DNA of 63,929 nucleotides from a virus. Where the stretch lies: positions 1-63,929 of IMG/VR virus record IMGVR_UViG_3300034117_000797; one strand, given 5' to 3'. Each line of letters starts with the position of its first letter. The first letter of the stretch is position 1. A program made the translations under genes and the position numbers. Under the pieces are notes generated by a model, which saw nothing but the letters and a program-made list of their open reading frames with translations, was not told the DNA's origin and ran no database searches. Positions 49,183 through 57,134 of this stretch are shown piece after piece.

Positions 49183-50421
49183 TTACATTGGAATATCAAC
49201 GTATGCGCAAGCAAGTGGATTGTGGAATTTGATTCCCATGTTACAGTCAACCCATACATCACCATAACGCTTTGGAACTCCGTCTTCAAGTTTCAACGTG
49301 TCTCCAGAACGCTCACCCCAAAGTTGTGTACGCTTGATGTTTTTCATATCAAGGATACAGATACGGTTAGCGAAAGAGCTAGGGAATGATGCAGCATCTT
49401 CAAAACGCTTGTAAGGAACAAGAACGATACGAGAAGAACCGATGTTCACCTCTTTCAAGTTCAACAATGCGATTTCGTCGTTTGGTGCGTAACGAGTCAA
49501 TTCTTCTTTGTAAGCCAATGAAAGCATACGGTGGATACGAGGAGTCATGTACGCCATACGAGCAGCACCATACTCACCATATTCAGAAGAAAGAATCATG
49601 TCCTCGAATGCGTCAACCAAAGTACCTGATGTAGCAAGTGCGTTTGGAGAACCAGCCTCAAGCATAGCAGTGAAAACACCACCTGTTGTTTTAGCAGGAG
49701 TACCATTCTGAGTGATAACTTCACCTTTTTGTCCTGTCCAGAATGCGTTAGAAAGGTCAATACGGTGTTGGTTAAACATCGCATTACGCTCCATTTCAAG
49801 GAAGTTAGAAGTTGTACCCATGTTCTTCAACTTGTGAAGCTCAACCTCTGAGTAGCGGATAGCTTTGTTGAACAACTGAATGTAGTTGTTACGCTCGATT
49901 GTTGAAGCACGGAAGTACTGAGCAAAACCTTCAGAACCATCGTGGTCAACTGTAGATACGTTAGCAAGAACATCGCTGATAGCAACTGCTGGCAAAGTGT
50001 CTCCGTTGTAAGGAGAAACAGTGATTGTCAACAAAGATGTGTCAACAACAGTAACACTACCTTTCTGACCGTTAGGGTAAGAGATGATTGTGTTAGTAGA
50101 GATGTTGTCTACAGAAGCAACAGAGATAGTCTGCGTAGTAGGCCAAGAAACAGCTGCAGAAGCTGCAGTAGCTACAAGTGGCTCACGCTGATAACCCATT
50201 TCCTGATAGAAGAATTCGTCAGAATTCACTTGCTCTGCAGGAACCATGTTAAGGAGCTTCAAATCCATGAACTGCTGTGGAGCAGCATCAAAGATAGCTC
50301 GGTTAGTAAGTTTCTGTACCAACAACGAAATATCGTGTCCGTACAATGAAGCATACTCGGAACCTACGGAGTTAATGTTCTGGTTCGAGAACTTCGTTGA
50401 ATTGTCGTTGTACAATGACAT
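49183..50421 (-). CDS. Major capsid protein, 412 aa
   Basis: Long alpha/beta pattern with an N-terminal arm (1-40), a spine-helix candidate around 195-230 (VELHKLKNMGTTSNFLEMERNAMFNQHR), a Gly/Asn-rich loop (about 250-262) and a C-terminal core ending NMGIKFHNPLACAYVDIPM. This fits an HK97-fold capsid protein. Placement is between scaffold and connector genes, with a terminator behind it. The fold is inferred from length and context. Confidence 0.75.
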   Translation of the reverse strand: MSLYNDNSTKFSNQNINSVGSEYASLYGHDISLLVQKLTNRAIFDAAPQQFMDLKLLNMVPAEQVNSDEFFYQEMGYQREPLVATAASAAVSWPTTQTISVASVDNISTNTIISYPNGQKGSVTVVDTSLLTITVSPYNGDTLPAVAISDVLANVSTVDHDGSEGFAQYFRASTIERNNYIQLFNKAIRYSEVELHKLKNMGTTSNFLEMERNAMFNQHRIDLSNAFWTGQKGEVITQNGTPAKTTGGVFTAMLEAGSPNALATSGTLVDAFEDMILSSEYGEYGAARMAYMTPRIHRMLSLAYKEELTRYAPNDEIALLNLKEVNIGSSRIVLVPYKRFEDAASFPSSFANRICILDMKNIKRTQLWGERSGDTLKLEDGVPKRYGDVWVDCNMGIKFHNPLACAYVDIPM

Positions 50422-50451
50422 AGTTAAACAATTAAATTAGTTTACAATTTA

Positions 50452-51621
50452 TTAAGCGTAAGGGTCGTTTTTGAATACTCCACTCAAGTGACCATAGCCT
50501 TCCATTCCGCTAGGATTCATCGAACCCGATGACTTCTGCTTTCTGACTGACTTAGGACTTGAATCAACTATCTTCTGATTCGCCTTACTTTCACCTGACC
50601 TCTCAGCTACCTTCTTGACCGACTCCAACATTTTCTTGCCATAAACCGCATATGCGACTAGCTCTGCAGCATCATCGTTATACGACCCATCGGGCTTCAT
50701 AAACAGACTGTCCACCTTCCCCTCTACCAAGATGTTCCGAATTTTTGACACTTCGGACTTACTGAAGTTAGGGTAAGCCTTACTTAGATTCTCTGCGGAA
50801 AGGAGTGCGCTCTTCTTCATCATTTGAAATTCATTTCTCTGACGCTCAAGGAAATCCTCACGCTCTTCATCTAACGCTTGTTTCTCTCCCGAGAACAGTC
50901 GTCTTGTTGATTTCGCCAACAAAATCATTTTGTCTTCGAGTTCTTCGTCGTCGATTTCGCCATTTTCATAGGCATCAGCCAACTCGTCGTACTCATCAGG
51001 CAAATAGTGCTGAACGAGGCTCTCAACATCTTGGTCTTCAAAACCTGCTGAGAAGTCCAGTCTTTCCGTCATTTCAAATGCAGCCATATGGTCTTCACCA
51101 TTTGCCCACAATTCAACAGCGGTTTTAATCTCTGGTGGTAATGCTTGTAAGTCAGCTGTTAACGCATCAAAGCTCTTCTCAATTTCAGAACCCTGTTGTG
51201 CTTGCTGTCTCCAAGTATCTACCGATGAAAAGAACGTAGATGCATCCTTGATTCCATAATGATTATTTAAGAAACCAATCATCTCCTTGGTAGGCTGAAA
51301 GGTTAATTGGATTTCCTTCTGCTTCTGAGGCTTCATAACACCAAAGATGTCCTCTGGGTCTGAGTCTTCCTCTTCATCATCATAATCCTCTTCATCATCA
51401 TCGTCATCATCCGATGCTGCTTGACGGCTTGAATTCAAGCTTTTCATCAAGTCTTGGTACTCTTGGGAATTAGCGAATGACTCATCCATTCTTGCTAAAG
51501 CCTCAACTTGTCGTAGTTGTTCCTGCGATTCAGCGTCTAAATCAGACACGTCAAAAGAGTTATCATACTCCATTTGACCTGATGCAGCTTCAACTTCTCT
51601 TTCAAAGATGTCGTTGCTCAT
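50452..51621 (-). CDS. Scaffolding protein candidate, 389 aa
   Basis: Highly acidic, with a run of Asp/Glu (DDDDDDEEDYDDEEED) near residues 74-90, Gln/Ser-rich N-terminus and helical rest, ending in a basic-Ser/Gly tail. Acidic helical proteins directly between portal and capsid genes are typically scaffolds. No protease motif was seen, so a protease role is less likely. Confidence 0.7.
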   Translation of the reverse strand: MSNDIFEREVEAASGQMEYDNSFDVSDLDAESQEQLRQVEALARMDESFANSQEYQDLMKSLNSSRQAASDDDDDDEEDYDDEEEDSDPEDIFGVMKPQKQKEIQLTFQPTKEMIGFLNNHYGIKDASTFFSSVDTWRQQAQQGSEIEKSFDALTADLQALPPEIKTAVELWANGEDHMAAFEMTERLDFSAGFEDQDVESLVQHYLPDEYDELADAYENGEIDDEELEDKMILLAKSTRRLFSGEKQALDEEREDFLERQRNEFQMMKKSALLSAENLSKAYPNFSKSEVSKIRNILVEGKVDSLFMKPDGSYNDDAAELVAYAVYGKKMLESVKKVAERSGESKANQKIVDSSPKSVRKQKSSGSMNPSGMEGYGHLSGVFKNDPYA

Positions 51622-51637
51622 ACTTATTTATTTTTGA

Positions 51638-51645
51638 CAAAATTA
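51638..51645 (-). promoter_or_regulatory. -7 element TAATTTTG (minus strand)
   Basis: TAATTTTG on the minus strand, 16 nt before the start at 51621. It could drive the scaffold and capsid genes independently of the portal. Confidence 0.5.
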
Positions 51646-51650
51646 CACAA

Positions 51651-53858
51651 TTATTGCATGCTATCTATTTTAGCCTGCTCTCTTTCATTTTTTGCAGCCT
51701 CTTTTAGCTCAATTTTTTCCATGTCTTGTTGATGAGCTGCTTGTTGCATATCCATTGCCATCTGCTGTTGACCTTGTTCCTGTTGAGCCATTTGTTCAGC
51801 TTGTTGAGACTGCATAATGTTGTTTTGAGCTTGAGCTTTAGTAGCATCTTTCTGAGCCATAAAGTCAGCCTGCATCTTATCTCGTTGGAATCTACGAATA
51901 GCATTCGCAATAGAATCAGGTGTAGAGCGATTAAATAATTCAGCAAACATTTGTTGGTCAATCAACTGAGCTTGAAGAAGAGTGAACAGCAATGTATTTC
52001 CGTTGTTTATTCCTTGCTCTTGAGACTCAGCACGCTTAATGAAGATTCTGTAATCTTGTAGCAAATCATCCTCAGTGATATTTATTGTTTGAAAACCTTT
52101 GTCTCCAACAATTTGAGCCAATCTTCGTGGATTGTCATAGTAAACCATTTTACCAACAGTGGCAATATGTTCGTATGCTTGACGAAGGATTGATGTGAGC
52201 GCCCAATAGAACGGCTCTTGAACCAATGAACCACGCTGAATCTGAGCTTCAATAACACCCACAAGAACATCGCTACCACCTTGAGTTCCAGTCATCGCTT
52301 CGTTCACACCTGTAACATCTTGAATACTAGCTTGTACCTGTTGAATAACATTGAACAACTCCATGGTTCCTCCACCAATGTTTGTACCATACGTTCCGAT
52401 GGCATTCTGTACTGAACCAACACGGTCTGTGTCGACAAAGATTGGCTTTGAAGCGTTGATGTTTCTTGTGATGTCCGCCTCTCCATCTCTGTCATCTACC
52501 GCAGACTTAGAGATAACTGTACCTGTTCCACGCATGTTAGCCATGTGTGATTCAACTACAGATAGCGTTCTATTCAAGAATCTTTGTGGGTCAATAACAT
52601 CATCAAGAGGTGTTAATACATCTCCACGGTCATATACCCATGTATAGCATTTGTAAGGGAATCTTACGTTAGCTGGGTCATAAAGATTCTTCTCTTGGTA
52701 AGGAGCAATTCCGTACTCAAGGATAATATCTCCAAGACCATTCCCAATCTCTTCTTGTGGCAATAAGATGCAGTAACGAAGAACATCAACATAGATTGTA
52801 TGCTTCTTCTTATCGCCCATTTCTTTCTGATGCTTGTCTGTCGCAGGCTTAATCAAGTCTTTGTCAGTGTACTTTGAATCAGGGTGATTTACCATGGTGT
52901 AGTAAGGATACCCATATTCATCAAGCACCCATCCGTACTCACGCTTATCAAGGTCTTTCCAATACACTTCGTAAACAGGAACTTTACCTGCCGCTTGAGT
53001 GTAGATACCATTGATGATTTTGTGTACGTTGTGCGTATTTTGATTTCCGTAGTTCTCGATTGCCTCACGCTCTTGATTTGTCAAGTTCTGGAATCGCTCA
53101 AAGATGCTTGGCGCATCCATGTAATACCATTCCCCCATGAACTCAGCATCACGCAAGTCAGGCTTTTTAGCAGACATATCCCAAATGAAGAACAATGGAT
53201 TTACTGCGTCTGCGCAATAAATGTCATTCGCCTCATATCCTTTGTAGATACCTATACCACAAAGAGCAAGGTTACGAGTAATCTGAACCTTTAACTCGTC
53301 CATGTTTACCTCCTGCGCAACGAACTCGATGAGGTTATTTATGTCTTTTTCGTAGTCTTCAACAAATGTGTTATAGAACATCTGCTCTGTTTCAAACTCT
53401 GTATCTTGAATACCTTTATTGTCCTTAATCATATCCTTAAAGAACGGATGTGTGTCGGCAATCTTTTGGTATGTTTTAAGCTTTGCTAATTCAGCCTCAC
53501 GCTTGTTAATTACGAAGTCTGAAATACAAGTGGCTTTAGCGTCATATGCCAAACGAATAGCATTACCAACGTACTGCTGTACCATTGGTTTGATTACGTT
53601 TTTAGTCCACTTTAATCGGTTACGAATGTCACCTGATTCATCAAGAAAGAAGCTCTCGATGTCCTCATCAAAAATCCACTGACCGTCACCTCCTTTGAAG
53701 AATGACCAGTTGATAAGGCATTTGTTTATATATCTTCGGTAGATGTAATTACTCATCGCAGACAGACAGTACTTTGCATAGTCCTTGTGGTACGTCTTGT
53801 CTTTTTTGGAAGTCAACCTATTAGGTCTGATGTTTCCTGTGCTGAAAATATAACTCAT
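51651..53858 (-). CDS. Portal protein, 735 aa
   Basis: N-terminal YAKYCLSAMSNYIYRRYINKCLINW, a central wing-like part with DYEKDINNLIEFVAQEVNMDELKVQITRNLALCGIGIYKGYE, VNEAMTGTQGGSDVLVGVI and a C-terminal Gln/Met/Glu-rich helix (about 660-735). Length, composition and the terminase-portal-scaffold-capsid logic of the region identify the portal that gates DNA entry. The terminase is encoded apart, 3 kb away on the same strand. Confidence 0.8.
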   Translation of the reverse strand: MSYIFSTGNIRPNRLTSKKDKTYHKDYAKYCLSAMSNYIYRRYINKCLINWSFFKGGDGQWIFDEDIESFFLDESGDIRNRLKWTKNVIKPMVQQYVGNAIRLAYDAKATCISDFVINKREAELAKLKTYQKIADTHPFFKDMIKDNKGIQDTEFETEQMFYNTFVEDYEKDINNLIEFVAQEVNMDELKVQITRNLALCGIGIYKGYEANDIYCADAVNPLFFIWDMSAKKPDLRDAEFMGEWYYMDAPSIFERFQNLTNQEREAIENYGNQNTHNVHKIINGIYTQAAGKVPVYEVYWKDLDKREYGWVLDEYGYPYYTMVNHPDSKYTDKDLIKPATDKHQKEMGDKKKHTIYVDVLRYCILLPQEEIGNGLGDIILEYGIAPYQEKNLYDPANVRFPYKCYTWVYDRGDVLTPLDDVIDPQRFLNRTLSVVESHMANMRGTGTVISKSAVDDRDGEADITRNINASKPIFVDTDRVGSVQNAIGTYGTNIGGGTMELFNVIQQVQASIQDVTGVNEAMTGTQGGSDVLVGVIEAQIQRGSLVQEPFYWALTSILRQAYEHIATVGKMVYYDNPRRLAQIVGDKGFQTINITEDDLLQDYRIFIKRAESQEQGINNGNTLLFTLLQAQLIDQQMFAELFNRSTPDSIANAIRRFQRDKMQADFMAQKDATKAQAQNNIMQSQQAEQMAQQEQGQQQMAMDMQQAAHQQDMEKIELKEAAKNEREQAKIDSMQ

Positions 53859-53859
53859 A

Positions 53860-54423
53860 CTATCTCAATACATCGTTTATTCCAACCATGACTTGTTTCT
53901 TCGTTTTTCTGTCCGTAGTCTTGACTCCGTAAGAGGTCTCAAGTCTTTTTACCATATCGGGCAGTTGCTCGTGAACCTTTATCATAAGGTCGGTATATTT
54001 CTTTTTTTCGTCTATGTCCATAGATGCTAATGTTGATGCATCCAATACGACCATGTTGTTTAGCATTTCAAACATGTACTGACTAAGTAATTTTGCCCTT
54101 AATCTGTACTCGGGAGTGTACGTTTCCATACGTTTAATTCCCAATCGAATATGGTCTGGCATTTCTCCTGACGCAAGTAATTTTGCCTCAGAATGTCTGT
54201 CATAGTATTGACCATAAACAAGCTCAAGTGCTTTGCTTAGTCTGTCTCTTTTGCTCAGCTTGTAGATGGGTGATGTTCTATTCCCCAACAACCAACAGAG
54301 TCTTACTTCTTTAACCTTGAGATTCTTGAACTCTTCCGTCTCAGCAAGCTCGGGATATTCAAGTCTAAGGTCTCCTTCTGTTTCTAATCCGAAGAGGATT
54401 ACATCGACTTGTTTCTCTTCCAT
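53860..54423 (-). CDS. Conserved late protein, 187 aa
   Basis: Helical, charged protein starting MEEKQVDVILFGLETEGDLRLEYPELAETEEF. Placed just upstream of the portal gene (1-nt gap), as in other phage portal loci. Could be a head-tail or packaging accessory. No motif. Confidence 0.65.
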   Translation of the reverse strand: MEEKQVDVILFGLETEGDLRLEYPELAETEEFKNLKVKEVRLCWLLGNRTSPIYKLSKRDRLSKALELVYGQYYDRHSEAKLLASGEMPDHIRLGIKRMETYTPEYRLRAKLLSQYMFEMLNNMVVLDASTLASMDIDEKKKYTDLMIKVHEQLPDMVKRLETSYGVKTTDRKTKKQVMVGINDVLR

Positions 54424-54435
54424 ATTGTTAAATAA

Positions 54436-54460
54436 AGGGTGGAGGAGTTAACCCCCACCC
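54436..54460 (-). terminator. Terminator after the 277-aa virion gene
   Basis: GGGTGGAGG (54437-54445) pairs with CCCCCACCC (54452-54460), with one G-T wobble. On the minus strand the stem is followed by TTTATTT (complement of 54430-54436). Ends a one-gene late transcript. Confidence 0.7.
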
Positions 54461-54480
54461 CGTAAAGGTAATAAAATTTA

Positions 54481-55314
54481 TTACACAGCTGGACAACCAA
54501 GGTATGCTGCTGCATTTGCAACAGAACTTGCGAAAGAACCGTTCAAGATTGAAGTCAATCGAGCAACAGTTGCCGCAGCACCTGCATCACCAGAGTTAAT
54601 GTAAACAAGAGCGTTTACTGGCTTAACAACTTGTAATCCTGTTACAGCGCTGTGGCGAACCATTTTGCGGTAACGAATAATGTGACGGCTGTAAGTGTTT
54701 CCTGTAGCGTAAGGGTTGTTACCTGAGTAACCAACAACCTCATTGTTAGAACCAACTGGAGAAACCCAAGGAAGTGTGTTTGTAAGAGTAGCTCCAGCAG
54801 GTGCTGAAACCTCCAAAGAACCACCAAGAGCAGAATCAGCCATAATCAACAATGTATCAGTTGCGTTAGTGTAAGTCGCAGTGAAAGCAGCATTGTTGTC
54901 AGCGTTGATTTGAGCAGCAAAAGCAGCACCAATTCCATCAACAGTTGGAGGAGTAGTTCCACCATCTCCAAAACCAACTGTGTAAGTACGAGTTTGGTAG
55001 ATAGCTCCAGTTTCTTGACCACCTCCGAAGAAGTTAACAAGGTAAGGAACGTGTACAGTCAAAACGTAAGTTCTGTTAGGAGTCAATGTAACACCTGTCA
55101 ATACAACAGACCAGTTGTTTACTACTCCAGGGCTGTAAGCTGCATAGCTATAACTTAACAAGTCATTTGCTCGTACAACAATAGAAGAATTTCCACCTTC
55201 GTCCAAAACTGTTAAAACTCCCGCTGCAAGAGTAACGTCAACTCCAGAAGAAGGAGTGTTCAGAATCGTAACCGAATCTGCTGTGATTTGAGGCAATCTG
55301 TAATTAAAAGCCAT
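54481..55314 (-). CDS. Beta-rich virion protein (capsid decoration or similar), 277 aa
   Basis: Ala/Thr/Val-rich, no Cys in the first 270 residues, ordered beta pattern (SGVDVTLAAGVLTVLDEGGNSSIVVRAN), typical of a capsid decoration or fibre protein. First gene after the divergent control region with its own terminator, so likely produced at high level. Exact role unproven. Confidence 0.6.
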   Translation of the reverse strand: MAFNYRLPQITADSVTILNTPSSGVDVTLAAGVLTVLDEGGNSSIVVRANDLLSYSYAAYSPGVVNNWSVVLTGVTLTPNRTYVLTVHVPYLVNFFGGGQETGAIYQTRTYTVGFGDGGTTPPTVDGIGAAFAAQINADNNAAFTATYTNATDTLLIMADSALGGSLEVSAPAGATLTNTLPWVSPVGSNNEVVGYSGNNPYATGNTYSRHIIRYRKMVRHSAVTGLQVVKPVNALVYINSGDAGAAATVARLTSILNGSFASSVANAAAYLGCPAV

Positions 55315-55391
55315 GATAAAAATAAATTAAACACCGATGTTTCCATCTGTGTAGGTTAAAAATATAACCATGCACCGTGCATAGATTGAAG

Positions 55392-55399
55392 CAAAATTA
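55392..55399 (-). promoter_or_regulatory. -7 element TAATTTTG of the late promoter (minus strand)
   Basis: TAATTTTG on the minus strand, 77 nt before the start at 55314; the leader in between holds two small hairpins. Likely the main late promoter for the structural genes. Confidence 0.5.
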
Positions 55400-55459
55400 A
55401 GCATTATTTCATAGCAATTTTTTTAAGTTTTGGCGAATGTTCTTTTTTTCTTTTTGGAG

Positions 55460-55501
55460 TATATATAGAGTATATACGTAGTATATACGAATATATGTAC
55501 T
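55460..55501. repeat. 11-bp-period AT repeat
   Basis: GTATATA units at 55460, 55471 and 55482, then ATATATGTAC, phased at one helical turn. Could give curved DNA or a binding array for a late regulator. Confidence 0.45.
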
Positions 55502-55598
55502 CTTTTTCTTTTCTTTCTTTCTTTTACTCCACTTTTCTTTCTTTCTTTTCTTTTACTTTTTCTTTTTTTCTTAACTCGTAAAAAAAAATGATTAAAAA

Positions 55599-55629
55599 TT
55601 TGGTGGTTAAAAAAATGTGTCTAACTTTG
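55599..55629 (+). promoter_or_regulatory. Promoter of RNA element 2 and nuclease operon
   Basis: TTTG (55599-55602), 19-nt spacer, TAACTTTG (55622-55629): a full Bacteroidota-type promoter, as at 770-800. Transcription would start at the foot of hairpin H1 of RNA element 2. Confidence 0.75.
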
Positions 55630-55633
55630 CTAC

Positions 55634-55731
55634 ATCAGAATACGGACTGATTAAAGAATTTAGGTTTCGTTCTACCCAACGAAGTAACCCTTGCTCTTAT
55701 GTGCCGTATCACAGAAGAGTGAGGGTTTTTT
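55634..55731 (+). ncRNA. Candidate kissing-loop RNA, element 2
   Basis: H1 is ATCAG (55634-55638)/CTGAT (55647-55651), loop AATACGGA. H2 is TTCGTT (55666-55671)/AACGAA (55678-55683). H3 is a 13-bp stem AACCCTTGCTCTT (55686-55698)/AAGAGTGAGGGTT (55715-55727), with two G-T wobbles, then a T run. ATACGG in the H1 loop (55640-55645) is complementary to CCGTAT (55704-55709) in the H3 loop. Same layout as 10131-10233 although the sequences differ. The nuclease operon starts 11 nt later, so it may be an attenuator. Confidence 0.6.
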
Positions 55732-55742
55732 ATTTGAAAGAC

Positions 55743-56036
55743 ATGGAAACATTTAGAGTAGTGTGCGTTAACTCAAACGCAAGACCAGCAGACTTCCCTG
55801 CACACCTTTGGATTGATAAAGGAGAAATTTACACAGTAGTAGATGCAAAGTACCTAGCCAAGCAACACATGGCGATGGGATACAAACTGTCAGAGATTGA
55901 ATTGCCTGATGATTGCAAATACAAATTCTTTTTAGCAAACAGATTCAGACCATACACAGACGATGACGCAGAAGCAGAGGCTGCTGTTGAATCATTGTTG
56001 CAAGAGGTAGAAGAATTCCAAGCAGTAGAGCTTTAA
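55743..56036 (+). CDS. Hypothetical protein, 97 aa
   Basis: ATG at 55743 gives METFRVVCVNSNARPADFPAHLWIDKGE. A longer upstream frame crosses the RNA element and is rejected. Beta-rich start and acidic C-terminal helix. First gene after RNA element 2, so its expression may depend on readthrough. Unknown function, 2 nt before the nuclease gene. Confidence 0.7.
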   Translation: METFRVVCVNSNARPADFPAHLWIDKGEIYTVVDAKYLAKQHMAMGYKLSEIELPDDCKYKFFLANRFRPYTDDDAEAEAAVESLLQEVEEFQAVEL

Positions 56037-56038
56037 TT

Positions 56039-56788
56039 ATGTTTGAAGTATTCTCTGAGTTAAATAAGTTCAACGGAATTGTATTTGATGAGTCTGACCA
56101 CTCGTACTTCTACGATGGATTACGATGCACTTCCGTTACTACGTTGCTGTCTAAATTCAAAAAGCCATTTGAAACAGAAATAATCGCCGCAAGATATGCA
56201 ACGAAAAACGGTTTAATCGCCGCAGATGTAATTCAAGAATGGGAAGACATCAAGAACGCATCCACATCAAAAGGTACTGAACTGCATAAATACGCAGAGT
56301 TGAAGTTTACAAATAAGCACTATGAAGTAGACAGAAGCACTGGAGCGCAAGATTTGACTTTCATGATTGATAATTTCTACAAAGATTATATCAACACCCT
56401 ATTGTTAGTAAGAGCAGAGCTTGTGGTCGGAGACAAAGACCTGCGCATCTGCGGAATGCTTGACAAGCTATTCTATAATGTCGTTGATAGTGAGCTTCAG
56501 ATATGGGATTACAAGACAAACAAAGAGATGGCTACTCACAGTAAGTACAAGAATAAAATGACTAATGGTCTTCAACATCTTTCCGAATGTGAGTACAATA
56601 CATACTCACTACAGTTGGGGGTCTATAAAAAAATAATAGAGAAAAACACCAATTTAAGAATTGGAAAATCATATATTTGTTGGGTTAACGACAAGAACTC
56701 TAACTATGTAGTCATAAAGACTGCAGATTTAGATAAGGAAGTCGATATTGTTCTTAACTCATCAATAGACAATGACTACATCTTCTAA
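56039..56788 (+). CDS. PD-(D/E)XK (RecB/Cas4-type) nuclease, 249 aa
   Basis: SKGTELHKYAE (77-87) gives the upstream His83, RAELVVGD gives a likely Glu (126), GMLDKLF the Asp142 and LQIWDYKTNKE (153-163) the D-x-K (Asp157, Lys159): the usual order of the RecB/Cas4-like restriction fold. It would process DNA ends in recombination or repair, perhaps with the Rad52-like protein. No helicase domain and no 4Fe-4S cysteine cluster were seen. Confidence 0.85.
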   Translation: MFEVFSELNKFNGIVFDESDHSYFYDGLRCTSVTTLLSKFKKPFETEIIAARYATKNGLIAADVIQEWEDIKNASTSKGTELHKYAELKFTNKHYEVDRSTGAQDLTFMIDNFYKDYINTLLLVRAELVVGDKDLRICGMLDKLFYNVVDSELQIWDYKTNKEMATHSKYKNKMTNGLQHLSECEYNTYSLQLGVYKKIIEKNTNLRIGKSYICWVNDKNSNYVVIKTADLDKEVDIVLNSSIDNDYIF

Positions 56789-57134
56789 GTACTCAAGCAA
56801 TAAGATTATAGAGGTCATAGAAGACCGCACTCATCATTTTATCATGAAGAGTTATATCACCACAATATTTGAAACAGATAGAAAGAAACCAGAATATCAT
56901 TTGTATTGGTACAATGACAATAAGATGTGGGAAGACACAAGCATGATATACAAAAATCTATCTGCAAAGAAGCTTGGAAAGAAAGAGCTTAAGTACTTCT
57001 TCGATAATCAGGACATATTTGTTGAAGTTAAAACAAACAAACACGGAACTGTTTGGGAACACAAAGACATAGGGTTCGATAAAAGTAAAGTACAAAGAAA
57101 TCAGTACTTTCTTGACTTTAATCAAGAATCTTAA
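56772..57134 (+). CDS. Hypothetical protein, 120 aa
   Basis: Overlaps the nuclease end by 17 nt and the convergent terminase end by 17 nt. Basic, beta-rich and aromatic (EYHLYWYNDNKMWEDTSMIYK). Likely functionally linked to the nuclease. No family recognised. Confidence 0.65.
   Translation: MTTSSKYSSNKIIEVIEDRTHHFIMKSYITTIFETDRKKPEYHLYWYNDNKMWEDTSMIYKNLSAKKLGKKELKYFFDNQDIFVEVKTNKHGTVWEHKDIGFDKSKVQRNQYFLDFNQES

Larger units (their letters stand above)
55315..55621. other. Divergent control region, pyrimidine-rich
   Basis: No gene. Contains a hairpin GGTT...AACC (55354-55369), a hairpin ATGCAC-C-GTGCAT (55371-55383), a -7 element TAATTTTG for the late genes (minus strand, 55392-55399), an 11-bp-period AT repeat (55460-55501: GTATATA at 55460, 55471 and 55482) and a nearly pure C/T tract of about 75 nt (55499-55572). 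Late transcription goes left, the nuclease operon right. Confidence 0.6.
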
